Positions 7,949-16,562 are shown, counted from the first letter of the stretch. The stretch: DNA of 22,623 nt from Oleiagrimonas sp964566965 (GCA_964566965.1 CAZMKO010000036.1:1-22623), one strand, 5' to 3'. Numbers and translations: made by a program. Notes: generated by a model not told the origin, from the sequence alone.

Positions 7949-10078
7949 ATGCAACACCGCCGCTGGATTCTTGCCGCCGCCATCACCTGCGCGCTGAGTG
8001 CCTGTTCGAGTCCCTCGGAGCCGGCTTCGCAACCCGCGTCGACCGACTCGGTCGCCACCTCCGCGTCAACCGCCGGCGCCACGGCCCCGGCGTCCGCCGC
8101 CACCGCCAGCGGCATCGACATGGCCGCCATCGACGATGCCGTGAAGCCCGGTGACGATTTCTTCATGCATGCCAACGGCACCTGGTACAAGCACGCGGAC
8201 ATCCCGTCCGACCGCTCCAGTGTGGGGACCTTCCTGACCGTCTACAAGAAGACGCAGAAACACGTCACCGACATCATCAAGCAGGCCGCCGACAGCGGCG
8301 CCCCGACCGGCAGCAACAAACGCAAGATCGCCGATTACTACACCGCGTTCATGGATACCGATGCCATCGAAAAGCATGGCTTGAAACCATTGCAACCGGT
8401 ACTGGACGCCGTCGCGGACATCCAGTCGCGCCAGGACCTGGCCCGCGTGCTCGGTAGCCGCCTGCGCCAGGATGTGGATCCCATCAACGCCACCGACTTC
8501 CACACGCCCAACCTGTTCGGCCTGTTCGTGGCCCAGGGGCTGGACGACCCCTCGCACAACATCGCCTACCTGCTTCAGGGCGGCCTGGCACTGCCCAGCC
8601 GCGACTACTATCTGTCCGACGACGACACCATGGCCGGCTATCGCGACAAGTACCAGGCCTACGTGCGCCAGCTGTTCGAACTGGCCGGCCACGCCGACCC
8701 GGAAGCCGCCGCCAAACGCGTGCTGGACCTGGAAACGAAGATCGCCAAGGCCCAGGAAAGCCTCACCGACAGCGAGGACGTGCACAAGGCCAACAATCTG
8801 TGGTCGAAGAGCGATTTTGCCGACAAGGCGCCGGGCCTGGACTGGAACACCTATTTCGAAGCCGCCGGTCTGGACAGCCAGAAAACCATGGATGCCTGGC
8901 AGCCCGAGGCCATCAGCAAATTGTCGAAGCTGACCGCCGACGAACCGCTGCAGGCATGGCGCGACCTGCTGGCCTTCCACACGCTGGATGAACATGCCGC
9001 CCTGCTGCCGAAAAAATTCGCCGACCTGAATTTCGATTTCCACGGCAAAACCCTGAACGGCATTCCGCAGCAACGTGAGCGCTCCAAGCGCGCGGTCGCC
9101 GCCACCGGCGACGCGTTGGGCTTCGCGGTCGGCAAGCTCTATGTCGAAAAGTACTTTCCGCCCGAGGCCAAGAAACAGGCCGAGGACATGGTGTACAACC
9201 TCATCGCCGCCTTCGGCGAGCGTCTCGCCACGCTGGACTGGATGACACCCGAGACCCGCGCCAAGGCCAGGGAAAAACTTGCCACGCTGAAGGTCCAGGT
9301 CGGTTATCCCAACACCTGGCCGTCCTACACCGATCTTGAGATCAGCGCCGACGATCCGCTCACCAACGCCATGAACGTGTCGCGGTTCAACTACAAGCAA
9401 CGCCTGGCGGTGCTGGGCAAGCCGGTCGACCGCGATCACTGGTGGATGACGCCGCAACTGGTCAACGCCATCAACCTGCCGCTGGAGAACGAGCTGCAAT
9501 TCCCGGCCGCGATCCTGCAACCGCCGTTCTTCGATCCCGACGCCGATGCGGCGCACAACTACGGGGCCATCGGCGCCATCATCGGCCACGAAATCAGCCA
9601 CAGCTTCGACAACATGGGTTCGCAGTTCGACGCCGAGGGCCGCCTTCGCGACTGGTGGACCAAAGCCGACGCCGAGCACTTCAAGCAAAAATCCGACCAG
9701 CTGGCACGCCAGTTCGACCAGTACGAAGCCGTGCCCGGTGTGCATGTCGACGGCGAACAAACCCTGGGCGAAAACATCGCCGACGTCTCGGGCCTGACCA
9801 TCGCGCGCATCGCCTACCACAAGTCGCTGGACGGCAAACCCGCTCCCGAGATCAACGGCCTGACCGGCGACCAGCGCTTCTTCCTGGCCTACGCCCAGGC
9901 CTGGCAGTCCAAGATGCGTCCCGAGGCCCTGCGCCAGCGGGTCAAGACTGACGTGCACGCGCCCGGCCAGTTCCGCGCACAAACCGTGCGCAACCTGGAT
10001 GCCTGGTACAAGGCGTTCGACATTCCCGAAAATGCCAAGCTGTATCTTGATCCCGACCAGCGCGTACAGATCTGGTGA
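7949..10078 (+). CDS. pepO: M13 family zinc metallopeptidase (PepO/neprilysin-like), lipoprotein
   Basis: The product is 709 aa, full length for family M13. The start ATG at 7949 is preceded by GGAG 7 nt upstream and leads into a lipoprotein signal (RRWILAAAITCALSAC, lipobox LSAC, Cys19), then a Ser/Ala/Thr-rich linker. The catalytic zinc site is HEISH (H547, E548, H551), with the third ligand in ENIADVSG (E608 and D612). The substrate-binding segment NAINLPLENELQFPAAIL and the C-terminal RVQIW are family hallmarks. It should act in the periplasm, anchored to a membrane, cleaving small peptides; the natural substrate is unknown. An in-frame ATG at 7901 would put 16 polar residues before the signal peptide and is rejected. 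The downstream hairpin at 10102-10126 probably ends its transcript. Confidence 0.95.
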   Translation: MQHRRWILAAAITCALSACSSPSEPASQPASTDSVATSASTAGATAPASAATASGIDMAAIDDAVKPGDDFFMHANGTWYKHADIPSDRSSVGTFLTVYKKTQKHVTDIIKQAADSGAPTGSNKRKIADYYTAFMDTDAIEKHGLKPLQPVLDAVADIQSRQDLARVLGSRLRQDVDPINATDFHTPNLFGLFVAQGLDDPSHNIAYLLQGGLALPSRDYYLSDDDTMAGYRDKYQAYVRQLFELAGHADPEAAAKRVLDLETKIAKAQESLTDSEDVHKANNLWSKSDFADKAPGLDWNTYFEAAGLDSQKTMDAWQPEAISKLSKLTADEPLQAWRDLLAFHTLDEHAALLPKKFADLNFDFHGKTLNGIPQQRERSKRAVAATGDALGFAVGKLYVEKYFPPEAKKQAEDMVYNLIAAFGERLATLDWMTPETRAKAREKLATLKVQVGYPNTWPSYTDLEISADDPLTNAMNVSRFNYKQRLAVLGKPVDRDHWWMTPQLVNAINLPLENELQFPAAILQPPFFDPDADAAHNYGAIGAIIGHEISHSFDNMGSQFDAEGRLRDWWTKADAEHFKQKSDQLARQFDQYEAVPGVHVDGEQTLGENIADVSGLTIARIAYHKSLDGKPAPEINGLTGDQRFFLAYAQAWQSKMRPEALRQRVKTDVHAPGQFRAQTVRNLDAWYKAFDIPENAKLYLDPDQRVQIW

Positions 10079-10101
10079 TCGCGCCGTCACCGCGTCTGCG
10101 C

Positions 10102-10126
10102 ACCCCGCCGGCATCGCCGGCGGGGT
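10102..10126. terminator. Strong hairpin between convergent pepO and murD2 (probable bidirectional terminator)
   Basis: ACCCCGCCGGC (10102-10112) and its perfect complement GCCGGCGGGGT (10116-10126) enclose a 3-nt loop. The 11-bp GC-rich stem lies 23 nt after the pepO stop and 78 nt after the murD2 stop in the other direction. There is no T-run on either side, so it is not a classical intrinsic terminator, but its place between converging genes suits transcript ending or 3'-end protection. Confidence 0.6.
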
Positions 10127-10145
10127 AAGGCTGGCCGATGCATTG

Positions 10146-10213
10146 ATCGGGGTTGAACCCCTACAAAGGCTTCATGAAACTCCAGGCCCCTTGCGGGAGC
10201 CGCTTCAGGCGAT
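10146..10213. repeat. Decayed REP pair overlapping the murD2 3' end
   Basis: Unit A (10146-10165, ATCGGGGTTGAACCCCTACA) and the inverted unit B (10192-10213, TGCGGGAGCCGCTTCAGGCG plus AT) match the REP units at 1535-1714 with several changes. Unit A still has a GGGGTTGAACCCC hairpin. Unit B covers the murD2 stop codon (10205-10207), so its bases encode the last residues of MurD2. Confidence 0.6.
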
Positions 10214-11560
10214 GCCGAGACCCTGGATGGTGCCGGCAAGGTCGGGGTCGAATCCGGCCAGGCGCGCAAAATGCCGGCCGCGCTGCGCGTAGTCGCGGAA
10301 CTGGTCGAAGCTGGGTGCACCGGGCGACAGCAGGATCACGTCTCCATCGTCGGCCCCGTCGTGAGCCACCCCGACTGCCGCATCCAGCGTATCGGCCGTC
10401 ACCAGCATGTCGCCCTCCCCGGCCGCGCGCATGGCCGCGGCGATGCGCGGTCCGCTGGCGCCCTGGGTGATGACGCGCAGACCGCGGCGCGTGGCGATGT
10501 TACGGACGAATCCCGACCAATCCAGGCCGCGATCGTGCCCCCCCAGGATCAACGCGATGCGACGCCCCGGCAGGCTGTCCAGCGCCGCCAGTGCAGCCTG
10601 CGGTGTGGTGCTGATGGAATCGTCCACCCATATCAGGCCACCATGACGACCGAGTGGCTGCAGGCGGTGCGGCAACGGCTGGAAATCGGCCAGCGCGGAT
10701 CGACGGTCGGCCACCTCCACGCCCACCTGTTCCAAGGCGGCGAGTGCCGCGCAGGCGTTGAGGGCGTTGTGCCGTCCCGGCAGCGGCAGCGCATCCGACG
10801 CGAGCATCGCCGTGCCGGCACGAAAAATGCCCGCATCCGCCACGTGCCATCCTGCGGCGTTGCCGAACAGCACGCGGCGCGGGTGGTTCGCCGTGGCCTG
10901 CAACAAGTGCGGCTGACGGGCATTGACCAGGAGCGTGCGTGAGACATCGGCCAGTTTCAGCTTGTCGGCCACGTAGCGCTCGCGCGAGCCGTGCCAGTCC
11001 AGGTGTTCCTCGTACAAACTGGTAACCACGCCGACTTCCAGCGGACCGGCCTCGCCGGTCTGGAAGCTGGACAATTCCACGACCCACAGATCGGCACGCT
11101 GCCCATCCAGCTCCAGCAGCGGCAACCCGATATTGCCGGCCAGCGCGGTGCGCACACCGGCGGCGCGCGCGAGATGGGCCGTCAAGGCGGCGGTGGTGCT
11201 CTTGCCTTTGGTGCCAGTGATACCGATCACGCGCGCATCCGGATTTTCACCGAACCACAGCGCGGTGCCGGAGGTGAACACCGTTCCCCGCTGCCGCGCG
11301 GCCGCGATTTCCGGTTTGTAAAGGGAAATGCCCGGCGATTTGATGACGAAATCGAAGGCCGACAAGGCCTCCGCGTCAGGTGCCCCGGTACGGATCTCGA
11401 TACCTTCCGTGGATACCAGCGAGGCGGCTTCCCGCGCATGGCAGAACAGGGCGAACGATTGGTTCGGCAAACGTCGCCGCAACGCCGTCAGCGCGGCCCG
11501 ACCCTCGCGGCCGAGTCCCCAGACCGCGACGCGGCAACCTTCAAGCGTGGCGAATTTCAT
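10205..11560 (-). CDS. murD2: UDP-N-acetylmuramoyl-L-alanine--L-glutamate ligase MurD2
   Basis: The product is 451 aa from the ATG at 11560, which follows an AAGG element and overlaps the murL stop by 20 nt. It is a Mur ligase: an N-terminal Rossmann-like domain with VWGLGREG (14-20 region), the ATP P-loop GITGTKGKSTT (113-123), the central-domain segment LSSFQTGEAG, and the C-terminal domain with WVDDSISTTPQAALAAL and LILGGHDRG. Classical MurD adds D-glutamate to UDP-MurNAc-L-Ala. Adjacency to murL points to the MurD2 type, described in Xanthomonas, which adds L-glutamate that MurL then epimerises. That substrate assignment rests on context, as both types share these motifs. The last codons lie in a REP-like repeat. 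Confidence 0.9.
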   Translation of the reverse strand: MKFATLEGCRVAVWGLGREGRAALTALRRRLPNQSFALFCHAREAASLVSTEGIEIRTGAPDAEALSAFDFVIKSPGISLYKPEIAAARQRGTVFTSGTALWFGENPDARVIGITGTKGKSTTAALTAHLARAAGVRTALAGNIGLPLLELDGQRADLWVVELSSFQTGEAGPLEVGVVTSLYEEHLDWHGSRERYVADKLKLADVSRTLLVNARQPHLLQATANHPRRVLFGNAAGWHVADAGIFRAGTAMLASDALPLPGRHNALNACAALAALEQVGVEVADRRSALADFQPLPHRLQPLGRHGGLIWVDDSISTTPQAALAALDSLPGRRIALILGGHDRGLDWSGFVRNIATRRGLRVITQGASGPRIAAAMRAAGEGDMLVTADTLDAAVGVAHDGADDGDVILLSPGAPSFDQFRDYAQRGRHFARLAGFDPDLAGTIQGLGIA

Positions 11561-12923
11561 CGAGTGCCTTGTGCAGACGCGACGGAACGTGGTGTTCGGT
11601 CGACGGTGCCAACCACGGTTCCAGCGCCAGCTCGGCAGCATCCAGTTGCGGCAGGATCTCGCGGCGGAAACGTTTCACCAGCGCGTCCTCGGCCCATTCC
11701 GGACGCGCTGCGAGCGTGGCCATGGCCGCACGTGCCTCGCTGCCTTCGCCGACGCATTCAAATGGCTTGTGATCGTGGTATTCCATCAGCGCGTCGAACC
11801 CGGCGGCCTGGTCCTCGTCGTCCAACAGGTTGCGGCCGAAGATCGCCAGCAGCTTCGGCTTGGGCATGAACGGGGCCAGCGCCAGAAACACGAAATGGCA
11901 CTTGGGGCACTGCCCGCACCAGCGGTCGGCGGGCTTGGGACCGAGAATGCGAAAATTACGGTTGCAGCTGGAAAACACCTCACCGTAGTCGTTGCCAAGA
12001 CGCGCGAAGGCCGCCGTCACCGCCAGTTCGGAGAACGGGCGCAGCAGCGAGCAGTAATCCAGGTCGGCCGCCACATGCGTGTGCAGCCAGTTGGCGAAGT
12101 CGCGCTCGAAGGCCAGGCCCTTGCTCCACTGATGGTTGACCTCCCGCCCCGCGTATTCCAGCGTCGCGGCCGAGGCCGAACGCTCGTTGGCGAAAGCGAT
12201 GGTGTCGTGGCCATACAGCAAGGCGGCCAGCACCAGGATCGCCGAATTGACGGCGGTCACCGGGATGTGGCCGTTCCAGGCGCCCATGCGGTTGTAGTCG
12301 AACAGGATGGGCGACAGCTCGCGGCCGATGTTGAGGGTCGGCAAGCCGGTGCGTTCGGCACAGGCCGCGATCAGCGGGGAATGCCCGACCCATGCCACCG
12401 TCCCCGTGCCACCGGAGCGCTTGATGGCCTCGATGACAACCAGCGAATCCTTGCCGCCACCGATGGGAATCAGCGTGCGTTGCGGCAGATCGAGCATCGG
12501 TGCCGGTGACTCGGCTTCGACCATCAGGGTCTGGCGGCGCGGGAAATGCAGGCGGTCGGCAAGATCCAGCTTGTTGCGATAGGCGAACTCGGCCAGGCCG
12601 TGCAGGTACAAGGTATCCAGCAACTCGGCCGTGGCCGCGTCCGGAGCGCCGTCACCGATGTCGATGCGCGGCGGCACACCGGCCTTGTAATAACTGACGC
12701 CGGCGACCCGATGCAACCACTTCAGGGCGGCGGCAAATGCTTCGGCGCGCTGCGATGGCAGCGCCGGCGCATCCGGAAAGGTGATGCGCTCGACCAGCTC
12801 CGGGCCGTCGTCGAAGGCATAGACCAGTTCAGCGACACCGTCGGTATAGCCCGCGCGCACGAAACGGAAGGCTTGCGCCTGGCGCGGGTCGGCGAGTCCG
12901 GATGAGTTTTGCACGGGTGTCAT
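11541..12923 (-). CDS. murL: UDP-N-acetyl-alpha-D-muramoyl-L-alanyl-L-glutamate epimerase MurL
   Basis: The product is 460 aa. MurL is an ATP-dependent epimerase that converts the terminal L-Glu of UDP-MurNAc-L-Ala-L-Glu to D-Glu, giving a route to D-Glu in peptidoglycan that does not need glutamate racemase MurI. Family-like features seen are IPIGGGKDSLVVIEA (about 152-166), a PP-loop-like nucleotide site, and a cysteine group near the C-terminal third (CNRNF, then WCGQCPKCHF) that may bind metal. The stop overlaps the murD2 start by 20 nt, so the two are coupled. The ATG at 12923 lies inside a 42-nt intergenic repeat and has no clear ribosome-binding site. GTG four codons in, or another nearby start, cannot be excluded. 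Confidence 0.9.
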   Translation of the reverse strand: MTPVQNSSGLADPRQAQAFRFVRAGYTDGVAELVYAFDDGPELVERITFPDAPALPSQRAEAFAAALKWLHRVAGVSYYKAGVPPRIDIGDGAPDAATAELLDTLYLHGLAEFAYRNKLDLADRLHFPRRQTLMVEAESPAPMLDLPQRTLIPIGGGKDSLVVIEAIKRSGGTGTVAWVGHSPLIAACAERTGLPTLNIGRELSPILFDYNRMGAWNGHIPVTAVNSAILVLAALLYGHDTIAFANERSASAATLEYAGREVNHQWSKGLAFERDFANWLHTHVAADLDYCSLLRPFSELAVTAAFARLGNDYGEVFSSCNRNFRILGPKPADRWCGQCPKCHFVFLALAPFMPKPKLLAIFGRNLLDDEDQAAGFDALMEYHDHKPFECVGEGSEARAAMATLAARPEWAEDALVKRFRREILPQLDAAELALEPWLAPSTEHHVPSRLHKALDEIRHA

Positions 12924-13131
12924 GGTTGGCGAAGGTCCATGTGCGATGGGCCAATGCCCACCTTACGTGTGGTTCGGGGGTATGGAACGAAGAATTTGTG
13001 GCTGGTGCGAGTCGGCATGTCCGTGAACGTGTTGCATGGGCATCATGGTTGGCGACTATCCACGCAGGGTGGATCCTGGCCCACCAGCGCGTAACGCATC
13101 GAAGAACACGGTGGGCCAAGGCCCACCCTAC
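12921..13131. repeat. GGTGGGCC-type repeat cluster between the lysA fusion and murL
   Basis: Two imperfect 42-nt direct copies lie at 12921-12962 and 13044-13085; both begin CATGGTTGGCGA and end GCCCACC. A further element at 13110-13127 is a near-perfect palindrome (GGTGGGCCAAGGCCCACC), again followed by CCTAC as in the related copy near 12945-12966. In the murL direction the CAT of the first copy is the murL ATG, and the CTA after the palindrome is the stop of the fusion gene. The intergenic sequence is thus nearly all repeat. The palindrome directly after the fusion-gene stop could act as a transcript-stabilising or terminating hairpin. Confidence 0.75.
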
Positions 13132-15737
13132 TCGATCACGATCTCGTCGGCGTCGTCGCGCAGATTGTAGTGCGAAGCCATGCTGGCGCCATACGCGCCG
13201 GCCTGGGCCAGCAGCATGACATCACCACCGTGCGTTTCCGGCAGGCGTCGGTCGGCACCGAGCACGTCGCCGGTTTCGCAGATCGGGCCGACCACCTGGT
13301 ACAGCACCGAGGGCGGCTCGTCGAGGCGGGTCAGGTTGGCGATCTCGTGCCAGGCATCGTAGAGCGCCGGACGGATCATGTTGTGCATGCCCGCGTCCAC
13401 GCCGAGATAATGCTGGCTGCCCTTGTGCTTGAGTTGCGTCACGTGCGCCAGCAGCACGCCGGCTTCGGCGACCAGGAAACGGCCCGGTTCGATCCACAAC
13501 CGGTAATGCGGATAGGCGCGCCGGACCTCGTGCAGCGCGGCGTGCATGGCCTCCAGGTCCAGCGGTTGCTCGCCGGGATGCATGGGCACGCCGAGGCCGC
13601 CGCCGATGTTGAGCACTTCGATGCTGCCGATGCGTTCGGCCAGGGCCGCCAGTTGCGCGGCCACCTCGCCCCAATGGCCGGCATCGAGCACGCCCGAACC
13701 CAGGTGGGCATGCAGGCCGATCACGCGCACGTCGTGCGTCGTCGCCAGTTCCAGGAACGCGTGCAGCTGGTCCAGCGGCAGTCCGAACTTGCTGCCGTCG
13801 CCACCGGTACGGACTTTTTCGTGATGGCCCAGGCCGCGGCCCAGGTCCACGCGCAGCAGAATCTCGCGCCCGGCGAACAGCTCGCCCCAGTGCTGCAAGG
13901 GGTAAAGAGCATCCACGGTGATGTGCGCGCCAATCTCGAACGCCGCGGCAAAATCCTCGCGTCGGGCGAAGTTGGGCGTGAACAGGCGCGGCGCCTCGGG
14001 CGCGGCCCTGGCGGCAGTTTCGAGCTCGCCGGGCGACACGCACTCCAGGCCGAAGCCCTCGGCCACCAGTGCCTGCAGGATCGCCGGGTGGGTGTTGGCC
14101 TTGACCGCATACCAGTGCCGGTCGATGGTCTCGAGCGCCTTCAACCGGCCCGCACGCTCACGTACCGTGGGCAGATGGTAGACGTAGCGCGGCGTGCGTT
14201 CGGCCGCCAGTTCCAGCAACCGCTCACGCTCGTTTGCGGCACGCCACCATGCCGGCACCAACGGGGCCTCGCCGCTGCCGTAGAGCACCTGCCAGCTCGG
14301 CCCGAACAGCTCGGCGTCATCGCCGCGCAGGCTGCCCGAGCGCACCAGCAGTTCGTGCAGGTGCGGCACGATGTCCTCGACCACGCCCTCGTCCACCACG
14401 AAGGTCAGGTTGAGGTTGTTGGACGACTGCGAAATCAGGTGCACGCGCAACTGCCCGAACTCGGCCAGCACCGCGGACAACTGGTGCAGCATGGCGCGCA
14501 TGCCGCGACCGACCAGGGTGACGGCCGCACACGGCGCGATCACCTTGACCCGACATACCTTGGCCAGATCCGCCGCCAGCGCGGCCACGGCGTCCGAGTC
14601 AAGCAGGTTCTCGGTGGGATCAAGCGACACCGTGACGTTGGTTTCGGCCGAACCGATCAGGTCCACCGACAAACCGTGGCGCTTGAATGCATCGAACACG
14701 TCGGACAGGAAACCGACCTGCTGCCACATGCCCACCGACTCCATCGACACCAGGGTGATGCCCTTGCGCGTGGAAATGGCCTTGACGCTGGGCACGCTGT
14801 CGCGCTCGCGCGGCCCGATCACGGTGCCTCGCATCTCCGGATGCCGCGTGTCCTTGATCCACAACGGCACACGCGGCTCGCGCAGCGGCGACAGACAGCG
14901 TGGATGCAGCACCTTGGCACCCGTGGAAGCGATTTCCTGGGCCTCCTCGTAGTCCAGCCGCTTGAGCAGCCGCGCGCCCGGCACCTGGCGCGGGTTGGCG
15001 CTGAACATGCCGGCCACATCGGTCCAGGTTTCCACGCGTTCGGCACGCAGCAATGCACCAAAATAGGCGGCCGAGGTATCCGAGCCGCCGCGCCCGAGTA
15101 GCACGGTACGCCCTTCCGCATCACGGGCGATGAAGCCCTGCGCGATGAACACCTCGCCACGCGCCGCCAAGGCGTCGGCCAGAGCCGTATCCGGATGCGC
15201 ATCGACCATCGCCGAGAGCATGCGGGTACGCGCGTTCTGGTTGGGAAGCGTCGCCGCCCGCAGGCATTCGCGCGAATCCAGCCATTCGGTGGCCAGCCCG
15301 GAGGCGTCGAGAAACGCCGCCCCCAGCGCGCTGGACATCAGTTCGCCGTGCGACTGGATTCGGGCCTGCCATCCCAGGGCATCGGCGCCGGGGCCGTCGG
15401 TGGCAAGATGGCACAACGAATCGACATGCGACTGCAGCAAAGCCGGCATGGGCAGGCGCATGTCCTCCAGTACCCGCCGATGGCGGTCCAGCACCTCCTC
15501 GAACAACGCCAGGCGCGCCGCCGCGTCGCCCGCCTCGCACAGGGACTTCAACATGTCGGTCACGCCCGACAAGGCCGACACCACCAACAATACCCTGGCC
15601 CCTTCGGTACGGCGCGAGTGCGCCAAGGCCAGGATCGACTGCCATCGCTCGGCCGTGGCGACGCTGGTGCCGCCAAATTTCATCACCACCCAGGGGGCGT
15701 TCGCAGTGGTCGGGGAAGAAGGGCTCGGAACGTTCAC
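13128..15737 (-). CDS. lysA: Bifunctional aspartate kinase / diaminopimelate decarboxylase
   Basis: The product is 869 aa from GTG 15737. It joins the first and last enzymes of lysine synthesis. The aspartokinase half has KFGGTS (20-25), GRGGSDTSA (about 215-223) and WTDVAGMFSANP, followed by regulatory ACT domains (about 325-475; VGMWQQVGFLSDVFDAF, LISQSSNNLNLTFVVDE). The decarboxylase half runs from about 515 and has the PLP lysine in YAVKAN (K546), HAHLGSG (676-682), the phosphate loop GGGLGVP, EPGRFLV and CETGDVLG (C820). Both active sites look complete. The first enzyme makes aspartyl phosphate; the second turns meso-DAP into lysine. The start is uncertain: GTG 15737 lacks a clear Shine-Dalgarno, and an in-frame TTG at 15803 exists. 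The fusion is known from Xanthomonadales. A repeat separates it from murL. Confidence 0.95.
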   Translation of the reverse strand: MNVPSPSSPTTANAPWVVMKFGGTSVATAERWQSILALAHSRRTEGARVLLVVSALSGVTDMLKSLCEAGDAAARLALFEEVLDRHRRVLEDMRLPMPALLQSHVDSLCHLATDGPGADALGWQARIQSHGELMSSALGAAFLDASGLATEWLDSRECLRAATLPNQNARTRMLSAMVDAHPDTALADALAARGEVFIAQGFIARDAEGRTVLLGRGGSDTSAAYFGALLRAERVETWTDVAGMFSANPRQVPGARLLKRLDYEEAQEIASTGAKVLHPRCLSPLREPRVPLWIKDTRHPEMRGTVIGPRERDSVPSVKAISTRKGITLVSMESVGMWQQVGFLSDVFDAFKRHGLSVDLIGSAETNVTVSLDPTENLLDSDAVAALAADLAKVCRVKVIAPCAAVTLVGRGMRAMLHQLSAVLAEFGQLRVHLISQSSNNLNLTFVVDEGVVEDIVPHLHELLVRSGSLRGDDAELFGPSWQVLYGSGEAPLVPAWWRAANERERLLELAAERTPRYVYHLPTVRERAGRLKALETIDRHWYAVKANTHPAILQALVAEGFGLECVSPGELETAARAAPEAPRLFTPNFARREDFAAAFEIGAHITVDALYPLQHWGELFAGREILLRVDLGRGLGHHEKVRTGGDGSKFGLPLDQLHAFLELATTHDVRVIGLHAHLGSGVLDAGHWGEVAAQLAALAERIGSIEVLNIGGGLGVPMHPGEQPLDLEAMHAALHEVRRAYPHYRLWIEPGRFLVAEAGVLLAHVTQLKHKGSQHYLGVDAGMHNMIRPALYDAWHEIANLTRLDEPPSVLYQVVGPICETGDVLGADRRLPETHGGDVMLLAQAGAYGASMASHYNLRDDADEIVIE

Positions 15738-16031
15738 GGAATCAGGCCGGACGAGTGATCGGGACAAGCGTGCCAGTCTCCCGCCGCGAAAGACAAAACG
15801 CAATCGGCGGGGTTATGGTTTTTGAATATGAAAGCAAGCCGGGCCAGGGGCTGGAAGCCAGCGGCGAAGGACGTGTGGCGTCCGGCTTGTGTTCCGGATG
15901 CGGCGTGGATTTTCCAGGCCGCGACCCGCATCGCCTTTCATTCCCCCGCCCCGCCAACCGACCGTTCAGGCAAGGGCTCCCCATCCGGCGCCCGGCTTTG
16001 CGAGAATGGAGAGGATCGACTGGAGAATTTC
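15738..16031. other. Divergent intergenic region, lysA fusion / Mo hydroxylase operon
   Basis: This 294-nt spacer must hold the promoters of both flanking genes. I see an AT-richer stretch at about 15811-15837 (GGTTATGGTTTTTGAATATG) that could hold the minus-strand promoter, but no convincing -35/-10 pair in either direction. An in-frame extension of the downstream gene back to TTG 15822 encodes sequence with no family similarity. No riboswitch or RNA gene was recognised. Confidence 0.5.
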
Positions 16032-16562
16032 ATGCCGCAGGCGCAACAGACACCGCCCGACACCATCACCCCCGTGGCACCACGCAAGGGGGTCCGGCTC
16101 ACCATCAACGGCAAGGGCTACATCCACGCCGGCGACCCGGAGATGCCACTGATCTGGTTTCTGCGCGACACGTTGCGCCTGACCGGCTGCAAGTACGGCT
16201 GCGACGACGGCGAATGCGGTACCTGCACCGTGCATGTCGACGGCAAGCGCGCGCTGGCCTGCCAGCTGCCGATGTCCGACCTGGACGGACACGACCTCAC
16301 CACCATCGAGGGCCTGGCCGACGAACGCACCGGCCGCCTGCATCCGCTGCAGACGGCATGGGTGGCCGAGGACGCCATCGCCTGCGGCTACTGCCAGTGC
16401 GGCTGGATCATGACGGCAGCCGATCTGCTGGCACGCAAGAAGGCGCCGTCGGACGCGGATATCGACGCGTTGCCCAACACCTGCCGCTGCGGCATGCAGC
16501 CACGCATCCGCGCCGCCATCAAGCGCGCCGCCGCCGATCTGGCCAAGGGTGACGACCAGTGA
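16032..16562 (+). CDS. (2Fe-2S)-binding subunit of an isoquinoline 1-oxidoreductase-type molybdenum hydroxylase
   Basis: The product is 176 aa from ATG 16032, preceded by GGAG at 6-nt spacing (the reason for this start). It has the two-domain layout of small subunits in the xanthine oxidase family. The plant-ferredoxin domain carries C57, C62, C65 and C77 (CDDGECGTC plus ACQLP). The all-helical second domain carries C118, C121, C151 and C153 (CGYCQCGWIM and CRCGMQPRI). The CGYCQ form is typical of the IorA branch. Two extra cysteines (C53, C123) lie beside the clusters. It passes electrons from the Mo centre in the large subunit to an unknown acceptor. It has no signal peptide, so export would depend on the Tat signal of its partner. 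It overlaps the next gene by GTGA (16559-16562). Confidence 0.93.
   Translation: MPQAQQTPPDTITPVAPRKGVRLTINGKGYIHAGDPEMPLIWFLRDTLRLTGCKYGCDDGECGTCTVHVDGKRALACQLPMSDLDGHDLTTIEGLADERTGRLHPLQTAWVAEDAIACGYCQCGWIMTAADLLARKKAPSDADIDALPNTCRCGMQPRIRAAIKRAAADLAKGDDQ

Noticed and set aside
8066..10114. A 682-codon open frame antisense to pepO
   Set aside because: It is a GC-rich shadow of a full-length M13 peptidase; its translation is Val/Gly/Leu/Gln-rich with no domain, while the plus frame has HEISH, signal peptide and ribosome-binding site.
12921..13131. Possible CRISPR array in the repeated spacer
   Set aside because: Only two imperfect 42-nt copies plus one palindrome, with unequal spacing and no cas genes; it fits an extragenic repeat family.
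13170..15101. A 643-codon open frame antisense to the aspartokinase/decarboxylase gene
   Set aside because: The minus strand carries all motifs of both enzymes; the plus frame is rich in His/Arg/Gln with no recognisable family.
15822..16031. N-terminal extension of the (2Fe-2S) subunit to TTG 15822
   Set aside because: The 70 extra residues have no family similarity, and ATG 16032 has a good GGAG at the right spacing.
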